Shown here in pieces: positions 33,501 to 45,832 of a DNA stretch of 64,000 nt; the first letter of the stretch is position 1; each line of letters starts with the position of its first letter. Under the pieces are notes generated by a model. That model saw only the letters and a program-made list of their open reading frames with translations, made no database searches and was not told the DNA's origin. This DNA is from Angiostrongylus vasorum. Lineage: Eukaryota > Nematoda > Chromadorea > Rhabditida > Metastrongylidae. The position numbers and the translations under genes were made by a program. The stretch lies in the NCBI GenBank assembly GCA_018806985.1, contig JADANN010000057.1:357644-421643 (forward strand), in the 5' to 3' direction.

Positions 33501-36500
33501 CAAATGATGATTGATTACTGCCATTGACGTCCATAATTGTGAACAAAATTATTACTGAATGAGACTCCACTATCCGCGATATCAATTCCGTTGACGCACC
33601 ACTTGCCTTTTTATTAAATATCGAGTGATTTACCGGGCACCAGCAACGTCACCGTTAGTCCAAGAAGTACGGCAAAATTGCCTTGTACGTTCTACTTCGT
33701 TCTAATTGTTGTTCAAGGAATTCTAAGACATTAATATTTACGGTTCACACTCTTCTAAGAAATGCCGGATCTTCATGCCGGTGGTCTTTCTGTTGTGCGC
33801 ATACACAGCAATTCAGAAGTTAACGGGGCTTAATAAACGTTCATAGTTCAAACTAGTGTCAAACGTAGTCCAACAGCTTTTAGGCATTGCAAATGATTGG
33901 AATTTTTTTGAAAATTTTCGTCAACTTTCCTCTAGATCCTGAGATTGCCGTTCCATGAGACATAACAAAATCGTCTCCATAGACAGCCGCTAGCCATTGC
34001 ACACTGGGCGAATGTTTGTCACCGTAAGATTAGGGTCCTCTACGATGGTGACAGTTCCTGGTACCAGCTGAGCTCTGGATGTAAATGATGAACACGTTTT
34101 CAGTTTGGTGATATCAATAGCACAGTCACTTACTGCTTGCCTTTTAACGCCCAGGGACTTCTCTACCACAGCGATACTTACCTGGATACTTGGACGGTCC
34201 GTCTTCACAAGCTGTGAGGACCCCAGCACATATGCCATTCGTTCCTTTCTCACGCAATCGTAGTCCATGGTGGTGGTCTTGTTCGAGCATGGTATCGCTT
34301 ACGAGTTTCGTACCGTGATCTGTGAAACAACTGCAGCTGCGGGATACAGCTGATTAACTTTGTTTAAGAACACGTCCACCCAGCGTGTAGGTGGTCGTCC
34401 TAGGGGACGTTTGCATTCTCGTGGAGTCCCACTACAGTTCTCTTCGTCCATCTGTCGTCTGTTCTTCTCAATATGTGACCGGCCTATCTATGTTTCGCTA
34501 TCGATGTATATTCTCCTGGATCTCGAAGATGTGACAGATTTCGAAGGTCAGAGCTTCGCATTCCGGCTAGATATTGAGAGTAGCGGTTATGTTTCAGAAG
34601 ACATTGCTCAAGCGCTCTGTGAGTAGTGCAAGCATTCTTGACGTAGTTAAAGTATCAACCCATGTCTCCGCAGTATAACAGAGCGCTGGGAGGACCGTAA
34701 AATCGAAGAGATGAGCGCGGATTTTCGGCTCCTTGAGTTGGTCGGTGGCTTCTTTGAGAAGCCCGAATGCGGCCCAAGCTGCTTTCCTTCTTCTATCTAT
34801 TTCCTCCTTCATGTTATTTTCCATGTTACCACAGCGATATAGTGAATAATTGTGAAGTACACAATCGTAGAAGATTGCGCTTCAGAGAAACCGACCATCT
34901 TCAATTCCATCTGCTTACTAATTGATGTTATAAGAGCAATTCTATCAGTAAAGTAAAAAACAGTGGCTCTGCTGCTGATGGATTTAACTCCCATGTTATA
35001 GCAAGCCACAGTATTGAAAATAAGATTAGGAAGTTTCTCACAGTCTCTTGAATACTGAAAAAGTAGAGCTTACTCCATTTTTTCTTTGTATTTCCGGCAC
35101 AATTGTAAACAAACAAGCTTTCAAATCGATACAGTTGAGATGTGTCGGTATCTCTCACTCTTGCAATAATTTCATGACTTTCATAACTACACAAATATAG
35201 CCCGTCGTCGTGAGAACTTTCAGATTTACTACAAACCTGTTCAAGTGGTGGGAACGAATTAGATTCGTTCTATAATCAGTTCGAAGAACTAACCCGCATC
35301 GAAAAGTACTTTTTTTAAAGTTGTTGTTGGAAAGTCCAATTCCTAATCAGGAAAGGTCAACGTAAATGAATACAGGATTGGAAAATTTGGAATACTTAGA
35401 TACTTGGACAGTCCGTCTTCACGGGTTGCGCGGATACCAGCACATTTGCCACTCGTTTCTTTCCCTCGCAATCGTCTGGTGGTTTTGTTCGAGCATGGTG
35501 ATGTGTGTGTCTCATATCGTGATCTGTAAAATAACTGCAGTTGCGTATGCAGCTGACTAACTTTGTTGGCAAACACTTCCGTCCAACGTGTAGGTGGCCG
35601 TCCCATGGGAAGTCTGTATTCTCGTTGAGTCCACTCTACAGTTCCTTTCGTCCATCTGTCGTCCGTTCTTCTCATTATACGAGCGGCTCATCTATGTTTC
35701 GCTATCGATATATATTATCCTGAATCCCGAAGACGTGACAAATTTCGAAGATCAGAGCTTCGCATTCCGACTAGATATTGAGAGTGCGGGGTTATATTTC
35801 AGAAGACATCGTTCAAGAGTTCTAGAAATTTGGAATAAGGGAATGAAACTATGAAGAACATCATTTTACAACACTTTTGTTGAGTGCACCTTCCTACCGT
35901 AAAGGTCCTTTCTTCGATAAGAAAGAGTGCCAAGGCTGGACATGGGAACCCTTGAGTAAACCACTCGTGCGGATTTGGATCACATTTCCAGTAGGAAAAG
36001 ATGGTGATTCTTTGACACCTCCACAGTTCTATCATTCTGCGCCGAAGGTGACTACCGCTCCCTGCGAAGATTCGATTAGGCTGCTTATTTTGAAGGAAAT
36101 CAACGACATGAAGGTCATCAAAACATTCAACCGGGGAGTAGAAACTGCTTATATAGGTAATTAATCCTCTCAGCTATTCAGATAACAAGTACAGATCTCC
36201 ACTACCGCTAAAGAGTTGCTCAAAAAGAGCAATCTTTTTCTACAATACTGGCCTTGAGGCCAGAAATCCCTCTTAGGGAAAAACCACCTGCGATTGTACC
36301 CTCTGAAGGTTGATGTGTGTGAGTGCATGAACAGAAGCACAAGACCAGGAGCAAATATTATTACAACTGACTTTCTCCAAACAGAAAGTCATAAAATAAT
36401 TTACTTCTCGCAACGCATGTTATATCCTGCTTTCTGTGGAAGAAATATCAGACCAGTGAACGACTACGCGTTCTGTCATCTTGACTAAGAAGGGTGACCG

Positions 36501-39500
36501 AAAAGCTTCTGGTAACTATCCTCCAATTCCAATAATGCTGAGATATTTGCAAAACTCCGGACCGCAGGTGTCTGCGGTGGTGAACGAACGCGCTATTACC
36601 CTTTCCGGGTGCTAATGCTTTCACCACCACACCACGCGGATCCTTCGTTTCGCTTATCTCTCAGCTAGTTCTATCGATAAGCGCCATCAGCAATCACCCA
36701 TCAATGGAATTGATCTAGAGAACCTAAATCGGCTACGAAACTAGTTAAGCTGAGGCTGCAGTTATAATCACAATTTTAGCTTATTATTTAGCGTTCGTTC
36801 CCCACCGCAGACACCTGTGGTCCGGAGTTTTGCAAATATATCAGCATCAATGAAGTTATATTTCGTAAAATATCCTGCCATTGAAAAGAGCAGGCAGTAA
36901 ATAATAAGCTAAAATTATCCTCCAATTTGCTTATTGAGTGGACTCTAACATGCCTTTCATGATGTTTGTGATAGTATGGATGTCAAGAAGTTTGAATGAG
37001 GCATAACCAATTGAGCAAGTAAGGATTCCGACAAGAATTCTGCTACATGAACGACATCCAATCCGTATCCGGTTTAGATAAGTCGGTTGAGAATACTTAT
37101 GTCCCTAACCTTTTCCAACTACGAAAAAGCTTATGAAGTTTTGGAACAAATGCATTCCTATCAGCGCTCGCAGACCCAGGTGTGGACACTTCATGTGTGC
37201 GAACTCTAACAGACTCTTTGTACTGTGCGTTATCGTAGCACGAAAATACAGTTTTCCAATCGCTGCTTTACAATTCCCATTGGAAATAAAGCCCGACAAA
37301 ACTTTGCCATCTCGGAATTATCACACAAGTGTGATTAATGAAGTCACTCGACTTGGATGAGCAAGGCATGAGCGTTGATGACAAATTCCTGTTAAATCTT
37401 CCTCTTGTTAATGATATCGTCATTTTTCCGAAGAGCATTGATGAAGCAGAAACGATGCTCAGTGAGCCCAACGAAGCTGTAAGAGAGATTCGACGACGCA
37501 TAACTAGGACGAAGAACTACTTCATAAAGAACAGATGCTGCAAAGGTTAACAAATCGAACTAGATGGATCTCTGCCTAGGAGACCGCCTCGTAGGTGTTT
37601 CCAGCTCGTTTAATCAAAATAGACATTGACATGAAGGAGAGGCTAGAAAGAAGAGAGAAAGCAACATGGGCTGCTTTCCGGCTTCTCAGAAAACCCACTC
37701 CACGGTTAAGGGGTTTGAGCGCTAAGGGGTAAAATTGCGCACAGCTTGTCGATTCAACAACCCTCCAAGTGCTCAGTTATGCAACAGGGACATTGGCTGA
37801 CACTTCAACAACGTCGAAAACACCAACTAAGGAGTGCTTGAGCAGTTCATTCTGAAATCTCAATCCTCTCAGCTCACAACGTTTAGCCGGAATCATCGAA
37901 CTCTACGAGAATATGTGGATAACAAAACATAGGTGGGCCAATCATATAAAAAAGAAGGAAAAGACAACAGACAGATGTCTAGAACTATAGATTGGCCTCA
38001 GGGTTTATGCTAAAGTCGTCAGAGCCACCACACAAGGTAGGGTCTATTCGTGGCTATTGTCGACCAGATGCATTCGTATCAGTAAACAATTTGTGGGTAA
38101 CAGAGTAAGCCTCACGGATGTCGCTAACTATCTACCATGGACTGCGGTTGCGTGAGAAAGACACGTATGGAAGACGTGTTGGTACATACACTAATCGTGA
38201 AAATGTGACCTCAGAGAACCCAAAGTATGATAGCACTCTGGTTGGAGTTTCTTTCCATATCTACAATGAATATTTCTTACACTATCTCCATAGTAGCTGA
38301 TCACTGGACTGTTTGAAGGAGGTGATTTTATATTTTCTCGATGAAACCGTCCAATTTGTATCTTAAACGGTAAAGAAGATCACGACTGTTTTTATGGGGA
38401 CATCAAAAGGAAAATTCTTCTTTTCCTTCCCTATTTATCATAGTTAGCAATGGCCACGAACACAGCTCATTATTTGTTTGCTAACATTCACAATTGCATT
38501 CTTTGATACATTATCCATGACATGGCCTCTATGGGAATCATAATATGTTGAAGTAATGGCTGCTCAAAAAAGTTCTCTTATTTTACGGCGATTCATTTTT
38601 TCTGGAGCTTATCGCATACCTTCATTCCAATTTGTTCATTTCTTAAAGGCTAACAGTTCAAACACGGAACCAAATGAGCATACAGGAATCCATCCGATAG
38701 GATAAGAAGCTTGTCCTCAGTTAACCGTTTATGCTTGCAGCTGCCGTTCTTCTGTTGGAAATTTTAAAAACTTCCATTTTGTTATCATTTTTTCAAGGGT
38801 TTCAATTTAAATCTGAAAGGCGAGCTTCGCTGTGAATCTGCTAACTCTAACTCACGATTGTTCCTCCAAATTTCCGCTTAACTTAATAAACAAGAAAGAG
38901 CTATTGTTAGTGTAACTATATTAAAAAGATTCATAAATATCTGCTGCAATTTGAGCACAAGTACAGTCTTATGAAAAGATTTGTAGAATCAAGGGTCAGT
39001 CTCATTTCACTACAACCATTCTGTCAACAACAGCAACAACAACAACAACGACAGCAACAACAACGACAAAAACGACACCAACAGAAGAAACGTCATTTAT
39101 TACTAGCACAGCTACTACGAAACCTACACGAACCAGAAGTATCGCTGGTGAATCCAACGCAACTCAGAAGCCAATAGCAACACAAAGGTCCACTCAATGG
39201 AAGAAGCTACACGCCAAGAAAGCGAAGTGGTCTGAAGAGGACACGAAGGAGTTCGAGCTCGATAGCTCCGAATTGGCGAGTTTTTTGACTATATATACAG
39301 AAAAAGTCATTAGTGAATGTTGTTCTATCACCATTACGCTAGGGTTTTAACAACCTCACTCTGCGTGGGCTTTTCGATTTTCTTTTGACTTCCTCATTGA
39401 TAAATAATTCACTGTTTTCTTGGTGAGCACACACAAGGTTTTTTGTTAAAACTAGCTGAAAGCTGAAAACAGCTGCACACTAGTTCTTTGGAAACGGTAC

Positions 39501-42500
39501 AATAGTACACACTGTCACGGCATTGCACAGTCTCATTATTTTCATGATCCCCCAAATGTTCCTTTGCCCCAAGCGTCTTCATAGTCCGAAATTGGAAATG
39601 GACTGGTTTTGGATTTGCCAGTCCTAATAGAAAAGAAGCCACGTTTTGCCTAAACCCTGGAACTAAACGATCGAATTGATTACAGTGTGGGCGCAATCTA
39701 GAGAATTTAACGAAGTGCCGTTTTAAAAAAATTTCAAAATAAAGGAATACGATGAAGTGATACTTGAATTCCTCGACAAGGTACTTCTAGCATTGGTATA
39801 AAGCTTTTGATGCTTCGAAGCACATGAAAACACCTACCATTTTCACTTGCTGGCCTCACTTACTTTCTCATCTTTTCAAAGATAAAGAAACGGTTGCAAC
39901 TGAGCATTAGTGTAGTAAAAGGTTTCATAAGAAATGTGAAATTGGGAGACCTAATAAGGTTGCAATTATTTTTAGATTTGAAGGCAAGTATTCATTCTTT
40001 CTGAAGGTTTTTCTATCTACAGAATATGTGTGGTCAATTTTAAAGGCACATTAAAAGCTTTCAGGCGAAATTGGAGAGCGAATATCTTACAAAACTGGTA
40101 CTTTTGAAAATGGAGAGGAAGGAACGAGAAAGTAAGCATCAAGAGGAGATTGCGAACCACGATTTGGCGAGTCCCGATGACAACCAAAGCAGTGATTCTG
40201 CTGCCTCATTATCCAATAGCACGGTAACCATTCTTCTCTAAAGTTTTCTGGAGGAAATGCGAATATGTATAACATTACATTCGCTATCAGTGAAAAGTTT
40301 AGTCTTCGAAGCACATTCTGTGTTTACAGGCCACAACATCTGCAATTTTAACGGAAACTGCCTCAACAGTAGTTTCAACAGAAAGGGAACGACAGGCTGA
40401 TAATATGACGAGAGATCAACAACTCAAAATCTCTATTCACACAGAAGCGAAAAATGGCTATGACAAAATCGAGAAGATTGAGTCGAAAGTGCTATCCATT
40501 CTGAGCAGCACCGTTAAAGAACAAGAGGAAATGCTTGGAAGACAAAGAGCAGTCGAGAGATCCACAGTGAAAGTTGACAAAGGCCAGAACATAACAAGTA
40601 AACTACAACAAGCTCAAAACATACTTTTTACGTCACCATCGCCTCAATCTGAAACCAGTGTCGTGTTTCCATCGAAATTGGAACTGAATATTACCAATGA
40701 GCCCGAGAAAAATTTAGAGAGCGAAAATTCAATTCATGTGGATAACGAATACCACTTGCTTAGAAACAGTTTCAAAAAACCGGATTTCAACAACGACCTT
40801 TCTGAAGACAACAACAAACATTCGCAAAATACAGTATCAGCGGACTATCCACCTTCGGACATTTCCAAAATCCTAAAAGCAACAGAAGCTAATGAGGTGT
40901 TACTAGTAAGAAGTTTATTTTATAACGTGGTAACTCATTGAATTTTTCAAGGTGTCATTACTGAATGAAACACACTTAAATGCCAAGAAAGCAGAGGACT
41001 TGTTAGATAGCAATGAAATCAAACGACTACAAGAACACATCAGGGCAAAACTCCTGGCTATTTTGCAAAAACGAGGTTGGTTAATGAACGAAATGTAAGT
41101 ATGAGCAAATTTATACGATAATAAATAATAATTGAGGTTTTACTCAGTTATAATTAAATCACTCCCCGAAATAGCAAACAACTGTAGAAACCTGGGCAGT
41201 AATATCATAGAATATTGGTGAGCCATTAAACAATGTCTTAGATTCATCTATGTTCATGCCAATTGAACAGTTCGCGCTCACGAAGTTTAAAAAATAAGTA
41301 GCAGACTTTTTTTGGCCCAGAAATTAATCCCTGCTTCCAAAAGGTGACCTCTCAATAATTTTCTGGTTCGATTTTTTCAGTCCAGTTAATTTTATAGTTT
41401 GCAGTTATCTATATTTATCAAACATGAAACGGCAGGTTCATACTTACTGATTACTAATTAGGAGGTAGGTTCTTTGTACCCGCTCCGCCATCTTAATTTA
41501 TACCTTCTGTTTGCACACAATCGTATTCTTATTTGCACATGTAGTTTGGTATGCTTTGGGTGTGTACGGGCTTTTTTGCTGCACGTTGAGCTGCCGAAAA
41601 CATTCTACTCAAACGACTGTAAAGTAAATGAAGAGCAATTCGGGGTAGCCTCTAACAAATATGTTCTACGTGTGCCCTGGTACCTTCCGTGGGTAGCAGC
41701 ATCGATTTGAAATTGAAGACTGGTGAGTTACCCTTCTTGCTTGTTGCGTCAACCCAGTTCACTGATCAACTAAGACGTGTGAAAAGGGCAGTGGAATATT
41801 TTTTATAAGGCCGATCGTCATACTAGACTGCTTGTGGCACAGTTGACACAGGTGACCGACCATATTAACCGTTCAAGGAAATTAATAAGTATTGTACTGA
41901 TAACACCGCGATTTGCAAACATAGGTTCCAAAAGTTGATATATTGCCATTTTTAGGAGATGATTTATTGAAACTAGTTCTATGGATATATGGAAACTATT
42001 GTAGTACGCACACTTTTTCTTGCTGTAAAGAAGCAAAAATTTAGTTGAAAAGCTAGTCGCCGATCTGGACCTAGACCACAATAGTACTTTTGCACCACCG
42101 ATGGGAATAGAGAAGGCAGCTAGCACCAAATCTTCGTCTATCCAAAGAACTTCGGTGACGGATAGTGTCACATCAACAGTGGCAACAACTACGGCAAAAT
42201 CGACAGTAGGGGGATAATAACACACTAACCAGTGATGAAGGAGGAGCTGTGGCTTTCAAACAAATCTCGATGGTCGAAGAGCAGGACACTGGTAAGTATT
42301 CCCGCAATTATGGTTCGATGCGAGATACGAAGTGCGAATTTTAATAAAGAAACGCAGCGAAATGAATGCATTGTTTGAAATTGAAATAAAGTTTAGAAGC
42401 ATATTTCAGTGGAAACTGTGAACAACGCATCTTCTATAATAACAGCGGAATTATCAAATAGTAGTACAACAGTGCACAAAACCGAAGTAAGTTCATTGTT

Positions 42501-45500
42501 AATAATATAATGGATGTTTTTCTAGGAAACAACTTTTTAGGAGCTTAATTAAGCACTACAGTTAACTAGGTGCATAAATAGGCTTTCTTGTCAGATTAAC
42601 CCCGAAAAATTCATTGGCTCACTTAATTATGGGCTCCGCTCTCGGATCCGAAATTAAAGCCATTTAGGAAGGTGATTGGCTTCCCTTTGACTCGAGGAAT
42701 TCACCATCTATTCCTCTGTGGGTTTTTTAGAGGTCGTTTTACACCTCTAAAATCCTTCTCGATGAGAGTTATTTTCCTCTTTGGTAGTCTGATTGAACCG
42801 CCGATGGAGCACTTTTTATTCGTTTTCAACTGAACTCCATAGGCGTGTCCTCGAACGTTTGTGTGACGAAGCCCAGGCTAGTTGTTGGTGTAAAACCGAC
42901 CATAAAATTCATATTAAAGCTTTGTAGATTTTATGAGAAGATTTTGAAGTGGCTGGAGTGTTTGCCCACACTTCCCCCATCATGTTGCAGATCAAAGAGA
43001 AGCGTTACGACAGGACAGATCAAAGCTAGAATTAAAATTGATAGATGTAGCGGCATTTTTACGTCGTCCAAAAGCGGCCATGCTACACTCTGGCATCTTC
43101 CTAGGTTCTCGTTTGCTGTTGTGCTATTTGCGCATAGTCCCTATTTTATTGGTTTTGTATCTACGAAAGAAATGTCTGTGGTATGGTGTTTCCAGGTGTC
43201 CTTGCTAGGCAACAAGGTCTTTGGTTCGATCCAGCGGCAAGGCAATCCATGCCTTTCATCTCTTAGCGGATTACATCGGACTACAAATTAGTAGCAACCT
43301 TTTCCTTGTAGCTAAAAGACTATGATTTTATACATCAGCTGACCACAGCAAGGAAGTTTATAAGAGAGATTTGCATTCACTCATCTCTACGATGCTTGAG
43401 AAGTAGAGTACAGGACACATCCACTGTGCGGATCCCAACACTTATTGTATTCTCGTTTTATTTGCATCCACTATCCACAATGGTCATTGAATACTTCGCG
43501 AGTAGTTTCGCTGCTGCTTGAGGATTTCGTCATCTTATCGAATGTCATCGAGTACATTCTCCTTATAATCTTGGAGATAGCCAAGCCAAAGCGTTTCCAC
43601 GTGGGTTCGAAAAGGCCGCTTGGTACAAGGAAGCCAGCTTCACAGTACCATGGATATATTGCTCCACTAACTGCTGCTTTACCCCTTCCACCTCCGTAAT
43701 CCACAACAGTTGCGTTGTTATTCATCTTTTGATCGTAACAGTGCTCAACCGACAATACTATTGCATCTTTAATGACTATAAAACAATGGAATCCTTTAGA
43801 CTGCTACGAGTGCTAAGTCCGAAGCTAAATTGGCTAACGTCATCACTCCTATTGCCAAGATAATCGATAACATTGGTCCGATCATCGCACCACTTTTTCG
43901 CTCCCATACTGCTGCGACAAAGGTTCGTTTATTTTGAAAATTGTATGAAGTAGAGTATAAAATAACAGATGATGTGTAATAATATTACAGGCAACTGGTG
44001 TGACATCATACGAACCACCAGGAAGAGGTAAACAGATTTCAAACCATGCTAAGAATCCTAGAAAAGTTTTTTGCATTCTCCAGATATTTTGGCTCACTCA
44101 GACGGAGAGAATTCAATAATTGGATATGGAACTCAGCTCGCACGAGAGATCCTTAATCCTGGTTCTCTACAGAAAGAGAGAGAGGTTGTTGAAGTTTTTG
44201 ATGGACCTAGGTTTCATGTTTTCTTCTCTCGCATTCCGCTTCGCACATTCACGGGTTTATGAAGGTGGAAAATAAAGATTTGTTAACGAATTTGTATAAT
44301 GATCTTCAAGAAAAAAAGAGAACTGATATCAAGAAAAAGTCGAAGGAGGAACTAAACGTGTTTAAGAAAAATCAGTATTTTTTAGCGGTTCTTAATGAGA
44401 AATTTCGTTAATTGTTGACGTTATCCTTCTTATTGTCGGAAGGAAAACGTCACCCCACTTTCCACATAATATATTTGGTAAGAATGGTCATCTGAGGTGC
44501 CAGCGACTACATAATAATATCATTTCTTTATTTTGAGGAACGCCAAAAAGCTTTTGCCGCGAAGATCGCTCAGATCAAGGAAAACCTCAAATACAACACA
44601 AGTGAAGGAACAAATGTATGTTTCCCTTCACATTAACTAAATCATTCACTTTGCTATACTAATTTCTAGTTTCAGCGTATCCCGCCTTATCCAGGTCTGT
44701 ATTCTGTGGTACCGCAAACATCGCAAGTTACACATCGTCGTCATGCTTACCCACAAGCATTTGCTCGAGTCGCATCTGTACCTTTAGCTGAACAAGCTGC
44801 TAAAGCTACAAGAAACACCCATACACAGCTAGCAAAGGCCTCGTTTGATTTTAGCCAGTCTACTGTTGTTCCGTACTTCACAGCTCCACTCAATGGTTAT
44901 AAGGGATCTTTGCCTCCGCCATCTTCATCCCCTCAATTGCTCTCTAAGCTTCCACATTACTCATTAGAACCACGTAAAGGTCAGTTTGTATTCGCCAACA
45001 ATTTGTTCTCTGCGAATGCTTTCACTGAAGAGATCATTTTTACAGAGGCATTTTCTCCAAGATTATCTAGAGTATCGCCCACTGAGATCAACGGTGCAGT
45101 AAAGTCAGTCGCTAGTACGCCATTTTATCCTACAATGGAGAGCAATGAAGTAGTTCCTCCTTTCGTCACTAGTGCATTCAGCACACCAAATTCTCAACTA
45201 CAACCACCAGTGACAGCAATGCAGATGAAGAAGCAAGGTAATTGTGAATACGGTTATCAATTTTTAGTCATCTCTACACCATGGCCCATTCGTTCAATAG
45301 CAAACCTCTAGGAATTAACGATAATACCGGTTATGAGAGAGGCAGATCAGAGGTGAAATCAACATTCCTTGAAGATTCCGGTAGGTTGCCTTTTTTGTAT
45401 CAGTATAGAAGTTGGGAAAACTAACAGTCATTTGCAGCACTACTAACATATTTTATGCTTCCACTAATTTTACTTCTCAAAAAAGAATATGGATATGCTT

Positions 45501-45774
45501 TAGGAATAATGTTGGAAAACAGAGAAGCACCATCACAAAGGATTGATTCTCAACCATCCACCTCCTTAAAGAGTGTAGGGTTTAGAGGAGGGGGATTCGG
45601 AGGTACAGATTTCTACCACATAATCATGGCCAACATTTTTTCATAGCTCTTTCCCATTACTATCTTTAATCTGAAGAAAAGATAGGTTTGAGGATATTTT
45701 AGAAACTGAACTGAAATATGATGAGACAAACTTCAAAATAACTTCAAGAGTAGCACCACAATTTATGAAATCTA

Positions 45775-45832
<58 letters not shown>

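Noticed and set aside
38971..39177. Poly-Gln protein frame
   Set aside because: Shadow of the ACA/ACG repeat; the Thr frame continues into splice-bounded, phase-compatible exons whereas the Gln frame stops at 39177.
42206..42232. A 27-nt intron (GTAGGG ... CTAACCAG) explaining the frame break
   Set aside because: Too short for a spliceosomal intron, and the joined frame would begin TGA TGA.
42845..43291. 148-codon plus frame in an intron
   Set aside because: No motif, no splice-site agreement with the surrounding gene, and low-complexity composition; treated as chance.
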